DNA from: Chloroflexota bacterium
Lineage (GTDB): Bacteria; Chloroflexota; Dehalococcoidia; E44-bin15
Direction of reading: 5' to 3'
DNA: 5,485 nt
Assembly (NCBI GenBank): GCA_015222405.1
Contig: JADFVG010000169.1
Location: 1-5,485 of the forward strand
The translations under genes were made by a program, and so were the position numbers. Below are positions 1-5,080 of this stretch, in pieces. The number at the start of each line of letters is the position of its first letter. The first letter of the stretch is position 1. The notes beneath the pieces were generated by a model. That model saw only the letters and a program-made list of their open reading frames with translations, ran no database searches and was not told the DNA's origin.

Positions 1-9
1 GAAGATGCA

Positions 10-543
10 ATGAAGAAATACGACCCTTTAGGTAACTATCTCGCAAGGCAATTCTCAGCGGGGTTTATGGATAGAGTATGTTTGACCTTTCAAGAAATTG
101 AGCGGATTCTCGGATTTGTCCTGCCACATTCGGCGTATGCTCACAGGGCATGGTGGTCAAACAGTCAATCGCACCCTCAGGCCTGTTCCTGGCTAGACAT
201 TGGATGGAAGGTCTGCAGCGTCGACATAGAAGAAAAAGCAGTTACCTTCACACACGTGCTGGTTCTTCTTATCAACAAGATGCCGGTTGATGGGAGAGAA
301 GAATCGACTCTTGAAGTTGCAGTTAATACTGAAGGCTTCACCTTGATGCTTTCTGGTCATCACGCCTTCGCAAGCAGTAGGTATTCGTGGCAGCAAATAG
401 TTCAAATGCTACTAGATATGAACCCTCACATGTTTGGACCTCTTACTAGGCAGCCGATGCATTATGTCTTCCCGGAAATGCTTGCTAAACTGGGGTATTC
501 CGTAGTGAACTGGGAAACAGGCGAGTCTTGGAAAGCACTGTAG
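10..543 (+). CDS. Uncharacterised protein with an N-terminal DUF7662-like domain
   Basis: This gene encodes 177 residues of unknown function. The N-terminal half (about 1-82) has an ordered set of motifs: KYDPLGNYL at 3-11, LTFQEIERILG at 25-35, LPHSAYAHRAWWSN at 38-51, QACSWLDIGWKV at 57-68 and AVTF at 77-80. This matches the pattern I remember for the small DUF7662 domain, which has no established activity. Residues 83-177 look like an alpha/beta region that I cannot place. There is no signal peptide, membrane segment or obvious catalytic signature. The start at 10 fits because KYDPLG normally lies at the very N-terminus of that domain. An upstream gene ending in TGA at 11-13 would overlap it as ATGA, but that gene lies outside the window. 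The gene is AT-richer than the integrase it converges with, and an intrinsic terminator follows. I infer accessory cargo of a mobile or island region. Confidence is high that it is a real gene, moderate for the domain name and nil for function. Confidence 0.8.
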   Translation: MKKYDPLGNYLARQFSAGFMDRVCLTFQEIERILGFVLPHSAYAHRAWWSNSQSHPQACSWLDIGWKVCSVDIEEKAVTFTHVLVLLINKMPVDGREESTLEVAVNTEGFTLMLSGHHAFASSRYSWQQIVQMLLDMNPHMFGPLTRQPMHYVFPEMLAKLGYSVVNWETGESWKAL

Positions 544-556
544 GAGATGAGCAGGA

Positions 557-577
557 GCCCCGAAAGGGGCAGTTTTT
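557..577 (+). terminator. Intrinsic terminator of the DUF7662-like gene
   Basis: A 5-bp G/C stem (gcccc 557-561 with ggggc 566-570) is closed by a GAAA tetraloop. Two bases later comes a run of five T (573-577). It starts 14 bases after the stop codon at 541-543, which is the expected position. Read from the other strand there is no T-run after the stem, so it should act only on plus-strand transcripts and would not stop read-through from the integrase. Confidence 0.8.
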
Positions 578-699
578 CTCTTGTTCAGCAGCAAATGACC
601 ACGCTGATCAAGGTTGCTGTCACAGAAGAGACCTCGTACTTGGTGTTCAACAAAATGGCATAGCTGCCTAGACCTACGTTAAAGGGTGCAAGGCTATTC

Positions 700-730
700 C
701 CTATATCAAGAGTCAGGCCTGACATATAGG
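700..730. repeat. Nested inverted repeat with a perfect 12-bp palindrome
   Basis: The centre gtcaggcctgac (712-723) is a perfect 12-base palindrome. It is flanked by a second pair of complementary arms, cctatat (700-706) and atatagg (724-730). The left outer arm is separated from the palindrome by five bases (caaga, 707-711), while the right one abuts it. The hexamer aggcta occurs on both sides (691-696 and 728-733). There is no T-run, so it is not an intrinsic terminator. It could be an operator, a recombinase or nuclease site, or a structured RNA element; the sequence does not decide. Confidence 0.5.
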
Positions 731-852
731 CTAGAAGGGCAAAGTATCCGGATGTCGCCTTTACTAGGGCCCGCAGCCATCCCTGCTCTCCGCTTTGGGG
801 TTCTTATTATGGAGAATTAGCGACTGGCCGCATTGGGTATTTGACGTAGCTC

Positions 853-917
853 TCAGGTAACAATCGTCCAAATTGTTCATTCAGGTCACAACATGACGAT
901 TTCACGCCAGGTCTGGC
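853..917. repeat. Repeat cluster past int: candidate attachment region
   Basis: Several short repeats are packed into 65 bases. The element tcaggtAacaa (853-863) recurs as tcaggtCacaa (881-891), 10 of 11 bases identical and 28 bases apart; a third CAGGT lies at 908-912. Overlapping the first copy is an inverted repeat, aacaat (859-864) and attgtt (872-877), around a 7-base centre (cgtccaa). A second inverted pair is aatcgtc (862-868) with gacgatt (895-901). Inverted arms around 6-8 bases, with direct repeats alongside, is the usual architecture of a tyrosine-recombinase core plus arm sites. The cluster begins 29 bases past the int stop and spreads away from the gene. Each match is short and could be chance; the assignment is inference. 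Confidence 0.3.
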
Positions 918-945
918 TGGTTGAAAGTCGTGTGTTCGCAGCTGC

Positions 946-2607
946 TCACGGGCATAGCTCACATTGACCACTTAGCACTAGCTTGCGTAGGCGGGCGTCA
1001 GGACTCAGCGATCGCCGGAACTCTTCTATCGATTTGTGTGCCATCCGGCTGGTTTCGCCGAGGATCTTCAACTCTGCTTTTAGCGGCAGTCTAGCAACCA
1101 GTTCTTTATGAACCCGAGCTAGTGGTTCAAGCATAGCCTGATCTGCCACCGGACCCACCATCCAGGCTCCTAGTTGTAAATACCACCGGACTTGATTTCT
1201 CTCCGTTGTCTTCTGTGGTTCGTAGGAGAATTCCAAACCCCCAGACGGCGTTGTTACCCTGTAGTAGGCATCCACCAGGAGTGACTCGGCCATTGCCCTA
1301 GCTTCCTGCTCTGACAGGTCGGGTAGCTGCTTCCTGACCTCTCCCCACACCATACTGTACGCACGCTGACAGGCCTCCAGATACCTCCGAAAGCTATCCT
1401 CAACCCTTTCCAGGGCTGTCCAGCATGGATGAGCGGCGAGATGCTGCCAGAACGCAGGGTAGAGCGAGTGCGTACGGGCATCGTAGCGGCCGAATCCCCA
1501 CTCCTGCTCCACGTTCTCCTCCTCGGCATCCCGTGGCGCTCCCGCGGACAAAGAAACGGACCTGCCGCTCCACATCGCGAGACCACTACCTTTGGCAAGC
1601 GAGTCTACAGCCTCGAGCGGCGTGGCCAGATTCAGGCGATCCCGTAGGCGCTGGCCGAAGTAGAATAGCTCTCTCTGGTGAGGGCCAAGTTCAGGATCAG
1701 CTATGCCGGTGCCAGGTTCAACGTCTTTGAGCTCTTCAGCTAGCTGATCATGCGTTTTTTTCTCTGCCGGGGGTGTGTCCTCCAGAAGTTGAATTGCCCC
1801 TTTGAGGTGATTGGCGGTAACTCCGATGTAGACCTGGGTTGTGGCAATCGATTCATGCCCCATCAACTCCTGTACCACCCTGAGAGAGGCACCTTTTTCG
1901 GTGAGCCGTTCGGCAAAGCTATGGCGCAGGTCGTGGGGACGAAGCTCCGGCTTACCCGCCAGTTTGCCATATTTTTTGACCGCCCGGTATATGGCGCTCT
2001 CACTCACTCCCAGGACCCGCTCATCCGGTTCCTTCCCCTCGCAGAAAGGCCCCAGTGCGTTGGCCAGCTCAGAAGTGAGAGGCACTGTTCGGTCCTTGCT
2101 CCCCTTCCCCTGGAAGCGGAGCGCATCCCGGCCCACATTTTTGACACATAGATCTACCACCTCCTCGCGCCTGAGTCCGGCATCGTTCATCAGGCGCAGG
2201 ATGAGGTGGTCCCTGGGGCTTTGCCGCACCAAATCCATGAGGCTATTGACCAATTCCGGTTCGACGTAGGTTGGAGCATGGTGAGGCACCCTGACCGGGA
2301 AGGTAAGCTGCTCTCCTCGCCAGCTATGAAAGCCCCCGAGTGCGGCGCGGTACAGCCGCAGGGACGAGGCGCTAAAGCCCTGCTCCCTGAGATGGCCCAG
2401 GAACGCTCGCGATGCCTCGGGGGATGGAGGCACACCGTTTAGTGCCTTTTGATAGCGGAGTAGAACACCCCGGTAGCGATAGGCGGTCCTTTTTCCCACC
2501 GAGCGCTGAAACAACCCCGCCTTTTCGTAGGCCCCGAGCTCGCCCTCAAGCGCCTCTTTTAGCTGTTCGGCTTTTGGAGCCTTAGTCCTTGGTTTCATCG
2601 CTGGCAT
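946..2607 (-). CDS. Tyrosine recombinase/integrase with a long unknown C-terminal extension
   Basis: This is a site-specific recombinase of the XerC/XerD/phage-integrase family, cutting and rejoining DNA through a 3'-phosphotyrosine link. Residues about 20-105 form the SAM-like core-binding domain. Residues about 115-275 form the catalytic domain, with every active-site residue present: R146 (AGLRREEV), K168 (GKGSKDR), H225 and R228 (PHDLRHSFA), H251 (LMGHES) and nucleophile Y260. XerC/D end shortly after the tyrosine (about 300 residues), but this protein runs to 553. The extra part (about 280-553) is mostly charged and probably helical, has a tryptophan-rich stretch near 370-397 and ends in CELCP (C549, C552). 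I do not recognise it. The ATG at 2605-2607 has no good Shine-Dalgarno; a second ATG three codons in (2596-2598) is an equal candidate. An in-frame TAG upstream and no other ATG in between limit the options. It lies 140 bases after argC, on the same strand. It probably mobilises an element extending leftward, although a resident recombinase cannot be excluded. Confidence 0.93.
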   Translation of the reverse strand: MPAMKPRTKAPKAEQLKEALEGELGAYEKAGLFQRSVGKRTAYRYRGVLLRYQKALNGVPPSPEASRAFLGHLREQGFSASSLRLYRAALGGFHSWRGEQLTFPVRVPHHAPTYVEPELVNSLMDLVRQSPRDHLILRLMNDAGLRREEVVDLCVKNVGRDALRFQGKGSKDRTVPLTSELANALGPFCEGKEPDERVLGVSESAIYRAVKKYGKLAGKPELRPHDLRHSFAERLTEKGASLRVVQELMGHESIATTQVYIGVTANHLKGAIQLLEDTPPAEKKTHDQLAEELKDVEPGTGIADPELGPHQRELFYFGQRLRDRLNLATPLEAVDSLAKGSGLAMWSGRSVSLSAGAPRDAEEENVEQEWGFGRYDARTHSLYPAFWQHLAAHPCWTALERVEDSFRRYLEACQRAYSMVWGEVRKQLPDLSEQEARAMAESLLVDAYYRVTTPSGGLEFSYEPQKTTERNQVRWYLQLGAWMVGPVADQAMLEPLARVHKELVARLPLKAELKILGETSRMAHKSIEEFRRSLSPDARLRKLVLSGQCELCP

Positions 2608-2613
2608 CTCGTG

Positions 2614-2647
2614 AAGCGAATTAGAATGCCCCCAAGCGAATTCGAAT
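2614..2647. repeat. Two 14-base direct repeats upstream of int
   Basis: The element aagcgaattAgaat (2614-2627) recurs as aagcgaattCgaat (2634-2647), 13 of 14 bases identical. The period is exactly 20 bases, close to two helical turns, so both copies would face the same side of the DNA. They lie 7-40 bases upstream of the int start codon. Paired, phased sites in this position suit an autoregulatory operator or recombinase/excisionase binding sites. That role is inference; the repeat itself is visible directly. Confidence 0.55.
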
Positions 2648-2706
2648 CGCTGTTTCCAGCTTGAAAGGCTAGCGTCCTAGGCCTCTAGACGATGGGGGCA
2701 CATTCT
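2623..2706. repeat. 12-bp long-range inverted repeat in the int leader
   Basis: The sequence agaatgccccca (2623-2634) is complementary to tgggggcacattct (2693-2706) over all 12 bases, with a 2-base bulge (positions 2700-2701) in the longer arm. The arms are separated by 58 bases, which contain a small hairpin at 2667-2683. In a minus-strand transcript the first arm would begin almost at the predicted start point and the second would end about 15 bases before the int ATG. The leader could then fold into a long stem carrying an inner hairpin. This could be a regulatory RNA fold, or a DNA site such as an attachment-region inverted repeat. Confidence 0.5.
2667..2683 (-). terminator. Weak hairpin between argC and int, possible argC terminator
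   Basis: On the minus strand ggcctag-gacg-ctagcc folds into a 6-bp stem with one bulged base and a 4-base loop, followed by only TTTC. It sits 65-80 bases past the argC stop, a reasonable place for a terminator, but the T-run is too short for a strong intrinsic one. It also lies inside the larger inverted repeat of the int leader, so it may instead be part of that fold. Confidence 0.2.
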
Positions 2707-2711
2707 CAACA

Positions 2712-2740
2712 AATATACCAGAGGTGGCCTCAAGGTGCAA
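2712..2740 (-). promoter_or_regulatory. Candidate sigma-70 promoter for int
   Basis: On the minus strand TATATT (2712-2717) is preceded by TGG, giving an extended -10 element. TTGCAC (2735-2740) lies 17 bases upstream and matches the -35 consensus at only three of six positions. The predicted start point near 2705 falls at the foot of the leader inverted repeat and gives a leader of about 98 bases. The nine bases TGGTATATT also occur in the candidate promoter upstream of the thiolase. No activity is shown; read-through from argC is an alternative source of int transcripts. Confidence 0.35.
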
Positions 2741-2747
2741 TTCCCAG

Positions 2748-3782
2748 CTATGGATATACCGCAGTACTCTCCAGCGCCATCCCCTCGGCTAAACCAAGCA
2801 TGAGGTTCATGTTTTGTATCGCCTGTCCCGCCCCACCCTTTATCAGGTTATCGATGGCGCTGATGACGATTAGCCTACCCGTCCTGACATCGATGGTGGG
2901 GTAAACAAGGCACAGATTTGTTCCCCAGCAATGCTTGGTCTGGGGCGGCGTGGCCACCACCCGAATGAAAGGCTCGCCACGATAGAACTCCCGATAGAGT
3001 TTTGCTATCTGCTCTCTTCCCTTCTCATCCTGCGCTATTTTCCCCTCCGCGAGCCTGGCGTAACAGGAGGTGAGGATGCCTCGGCTCATGGGCACCAGGT
3101 GGGGAACGAAGGTCACCGAGAAAGATAGCTCTGGATCTAGTTTGGCCAGCTCCTGAACTATCTCCGGCAGATGGCGATGCCCATCGAGGGCATAGGCAGC
3201 GACATTTTCATTGGCCTCGGAGAAATGGGTGGTAAGGCTTAATGTTCTCCCCGCTCCAGAGAACCCTGACTTGCTGTCGATGACGATATCGGGCTCGATA
3301 AGCCTCTCTTTGACCGCAGGGGCGAGGGCGAGAAGGGCGCCGGTAGGATAGCAACCTGGATTTGCCACCAGGCGAGCTGCGGCGATAGCAGGACGATTTA
3401 GCTCCACCAAACCATAGACCGCCTGCTCAAGAAGCCGTGGCTCGGGATGGGCGAAATCATACCACCTGGGATACTCTTCGGCATCCTTAAGCCTGAAATC
3501 GGCGCTAATGTCAACCACCTTGATTCCCCGCTCCAGAGCCGGAAGCACAGCCTCAGCGCTTGTCTTGTGCGGCAGCGCCGAGAAAACCAGGTCCACATCC
3601 CCTAGCTGTGGCTGAATCACAAGATCGATCTCGGCAAGATGGGGCAATACCTCACCTAGCTTCTGCCCGACAGCACTTCTTCCTGTAATTACGCTCAGCT
3701 CAACGCCGGGATGGCGATGGAGGAGTCGGGCAAGCTCCATGCCGACATATCCGGTTACATTGATGATGCCTACTTTCACCAT
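2748..3782 (-). CDS. argC: N-acetyl-gamma-glutamyl-phosphate reductase
   Basis: ArgC is the cytoplasmic enzyme that reduces N-acetyl-gamma-glutamyl phosphate to N-acetylglutamate semialdehyde with NADPH, the third step of arginine synthesis. At 344 residues it has the normal family length. The N-terminal Rossmann loop is GIINVTGYVGMEL (5-17). The catalytic cysteine is C144 in NPGCYPTG, and the substrate-binding region follows with SKSGFSGAGR (170-179) and the GHRHLPEI segment (201-208), which holds the conserved catalytic histidine. Later family marks include FVPHLVPMSRGI (225-236) and DNLIKGGAGQAIQN (311-324). The ATG at 3780-3782 is 6 bases past the thiolase stop and has its own Shine-Dalgarno, so co-transcription with the thiolase is likely. 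A LysY-type role in LysW-dependent synthesis cannot be fully excluded by eye. No other arginine gene is visible: the next gene is an integrase, so any downstream argJ or argB partner lies elsewhere or was separated by insertion. Confidence 0.95.
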   Translation of the reverse strand: MVKVGIINVTGYVGMELARLLHRHPGVELSVITGRSAVGQKLGEVLPHLAEIDLVIQPQLGDVDLVFSALPHKTSAEAVLPALERGIKVVDISADFRLKDAEEYPRWYDFAHPEPRLLEQAVYGLVELNRPAIAAARLVANPGCYPTGALLALAPAVKERLIEPDIVIDSKSGFSGAGRTLSLTTHFSEANENVAAYALDGHRHLPEIVQELAKLDPELSFSVTFVPHLVPMSRGILTSCYARLAEGKIAQDEKGREQIAKLYREFYRGEPFIRVVATPPQTKHCWGTNLCLVYPTIDVRTGRLIVISAIDNLIKGGAGQAIQNMNLMLGLAEGMALESTAVYP

Positions 3783-3788
3783 CGCGTT

Positions 3789-3796
3789 TCACCTTT
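3789..3796 (-). promoter_or_regulatory. argC ribosome binding site overlapping the thiolase stop
   Basis: On the minus strand AAAGGTGA lies 6 bases before the argC ATG, with its AGG core about 8 bases away. Its last three bases are the TGA stop of the thiolase. Ribosomes finishing the thiolase would be placed directly at the argC start, which suggests translational coupling and supports the chosen start. Confidence 0.7.
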
Positions 3797-4967
3797 CTAC
3801 GATCATGCTTACTGCCTCACCACCGCCAAGGCATAGGGTAGCCATTCCCCTTTTGGCATTGCGGTCCTTCATAGCACATAGTAGGGTGACCAGTACCCGG
3901 GCGCCGCTGCACCCGATGGGATGGCCTAAGGCTATGGCACCTCCATTCACATTTACCTTCGGTTCGTCGATGCCAAGCTCCCTGATCACTGCAATGGTGG
4001 AGGCGGAGAATGCCTCATTGATCTCATGTAAGTCGATATCCCGCTCCTCAAGCCCTGCCTTCTTGAGCACCTTCGGGATGGAATTTATGGGCGCTGCCAC
4101 CACAAGGTTGGTGTCGATCCCAGCTGCTCCTTGAGCTACTATTCTTGCCATTGGTGCCACTCCCAATGCCTCGGCCCTCTCCTTTGACGTAACAATAACG
4201 GCAGCGGCACTATCACTTATCTTGGAGGAGTTACCTGCAGTGATCATGCCTCCCTCCTTGAAGACAGGGGGCAACTTTGCCAAGGCTTCCAGACTGGTCT
4301 CCCTCTGGGGAGCCTCATCGGTGTCAAAGATGGTAGGGGGACCCTTTCTTTGAGGGATCTCCACAGGAATGATCTCCTCCTTGAATTTACCATCGGCGAT
4401 AGCCTTCTGTGCTTTATGATATGAGTTTAGGGCAAATCTGTCCTGATCCTCTCTGCTGATGCGGAACTCTTCAGCCACATTCTCAGCGGTAATTCCCATG
4501 TGGAAATCATTTAGTATATCCCAGAGTCCATCGTGGACCATGCCATCCACCAGCTTGCCATCCCATAATCTGTAGCCAGCACGAGCGCGGGGTAAATAAT
4601 AGGGTGCCTGATACATATTTTCCATGCCGCCGGCGACAATTATATCGGCGTCATCGACCATTACCGCCTGGGCCGCAAGCATCACGGCCTTCAACCCGGA
4701 GCCGCAAACCTTATTCACCGTTATCGCACCCGTCTCCACGGGTAAACCAGCAAGGAGCATAGCTTGCCTGGCGGGGTTTTGCCCCAACCCTCCGGGAAGG
4801 ACATTCCCCATTATCACTTCATCAACATCCTCCTTTTTAATGCCAGCCCTTCTAATAGCCTCCTGGATAACAATCTTTCCCAGCTCAAGGCTGGAAACAT
4901 CCTTCAGAGAGCCACCGAAATCACCGATCGCCGTTCTCGTACCACTGATAATGACCGCCTCTCTCAA
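3789..4967 (-). CDS. Thiolase, probable acetyl-CoA C-acetyltransferase
   Basis: This is a cytoplasmic thiolase-superfamily enzyme of 392 residues, the usual length for biosynthetic (AtoB/PhaA) and degradative (FadA) members. It condenses two acetyl-CoA to acetoacetyl-CoA, or cleaves 3-ketoacyl-CoA in reverse. The nucleophile C88 lies in VNKVCGSGLKA. N317 lies in NEAF, H349 in GGAIALGHPIGCSGAR and the second catalytic cysteine C379 in CLGGGEAVSM. VAGGMENM (111-118) and HMGITAENVA (156-165) are further family motifs. Some usual positions differ: GNSSKISDSAAAV (245-257) replaces the common GNASGINDGAAA, and the C-terminal GGGEAVSMIVER differs from GGGxGIAM. These variants do not touch the catalytic residues. 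The start is TTG (4965-4967), fixed by a perfect AGGAGG 7 bases upstream and an in-frame TAA two codons before. A promoter candidate lies in the gap to nth; argC follows 6 bases downstream. Chain-length preference and direction cannot be read from sequence. Confidence 0.94.
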   Translation of the reverse strand: MREAVIISGTRTAIGDFGGSLKDVSSLELGKIVIQEAIRRAGIKKEDVDEVIMGNVLPGGLGQNPARQAMLLAGLPVETGAITVNKVCGSGLKAVMLAAQAVMVDDADIIVAGGMENMYQAPYYLPRARAGYRLWDGKLVDGMVHDGLWDILNDFHMGITAENVAEEFRISREDQDRFALNSYHKAQKAIADGKFKEEIIPVEIPQRKGPPTIFDTDEAPQRETSLEALAKLPPVFKEGGMITAGNSSKISDSAAAVIVTSKERAEALGVAPMARIVAQGAAGIDTNLVVAAPINSIPKVLKKAGLEERDIDLHEINEAFSASTIAVIRELGIDEPKVNVNGGAIALGHPIGCSGARVLVTLLCAMKDRNAKRGMATLCLGGGEAVSMIVER

Positions 4968-4974
4968 CGCTTAA

Positions 4975-4980
4975 CCTCCT
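4975..4980 (-). promoter_or_regulatory. Perfect Shine-Dalgarno that fixes the TTG start of the thiolase
   Basis: On the minus strand AGGAGG is followed by a 7-base spacer (ttaagcg) and then TTG. The spacer contains TAA in frame, two codons before the TTG, so no start further upstream is possible. The first in-frame ATG would be at residue 53, after conserved thiolase sequence. TTG is therefore the start. Confidence 0.85.
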
Positions 4981-5023
4981 TATTTTCCTTCTCCAATCCC
5001 TCTCATTGTTTCTCTCTCAGAGC

Positions 5024-5052
5024 AATATACCATTTCGATAGGCTTTTGGAAA
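5024..5052 (-). promoter_or_regulatory. Candidate sigma-70 promoter for thiolase-argC
   Basis: On the minus strand TATATT (5024-5029, five of six consensus bases) carries an extended -10 TGG and is spaced 17 bases from TTTCCA (5047-5052, four of six). Transcription would start near 5017, leaving a leader of about 50 bases before the TTG. The 113-base gap after nth makes an independent promoter reasonable. Confidence 0.4.
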
Positions 5053-5073
5053 ATGGCTATCTTAAAGGCTATC
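5037..5073. repeat. Inverted and direct repeats over the -35 region of the thiolase promoter
   Basis: The arms gatag (5037-5041) and ctatc (5057-5061), together with inner tttt (5044-5047) and aaaa (5050-5053), form an imperfect inverted repeat over the candidate -35 element. The heptamer ggctatc occurs at 5055-5061 and again at 5067-5073, 12 bases apart. This could be an operator for thiolase-argC or a weak hairpin at the end of nth. There is no T-run to support an intrinsic terminator. Confidence 0.35.
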
Positions 5074-5080
5074 AAGTGCT

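Larger units (their letters stand above)
544..945. other. 402-base non-coding gap between convergent genes
   Basis: Apart from the terminator and the two repeat clusters listed separately, I see no gene here. The longest plausible frame (ATG at 547 to TAG at 661-663, 38 codons) runs straight through the terminator and resembles nothing I know. No tRNA cloverleaf, CRISPR array or recognisable pseudogene fragment was found by eye. There is no convincing intrinsic terminator for the integrase transcript. Small palindromes also occur, such as atccggat (746-753), gggccc (767-772) and gccag-gt-ctggc (906-917). Confidence 0.6.

Noticed and set aside
412..594. Minus-strand frame of 60 codons overlapping the end of the DUF7662-like gene.
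   Set aside because: It is antisense to a better-supported gene and has no motif.
547..663. Small plus-strand frame of 38 codons directly after the DUF7662-like gene.
   Set aside because: It runs through the intrinsic terminator, has no proper ribosome binding site and no recognisable sequence; it could be the in-frame continuation of an older, longer protein but nothing supports that.
544..945. Possible tRNA target of the integrase or CRISPR array in the gap.
   Set aside because: No acceptor, anticodon and T-arm combination could be assembled around ttcgcagc (near 935), and no regularly spaced long repeats are present.
1750..2269. Plus-strand open frames of 133 and 142 codons antisense to the integrase.
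   Set aside because: They lie wholly inside the catalytic-domain coding sequence of the integrase, show no recognisable motifs, and are the expected by-product of a G+C-rich gene.
2608..2747. Insertion-sequence terminal inverted repeats.
   Set aside because: The complementary arms are only 58 bases apart with no transposase between them, so they cannot be the ends of an insertion sequence.
3739..4134. Plus-strand open frame of 131 codons across the thiolase-argC junction.
   Set aside because: It is antisense to two well-supported genes and its translation is low-complexity Ser/Thr/Pro/Ala-rich sequence.
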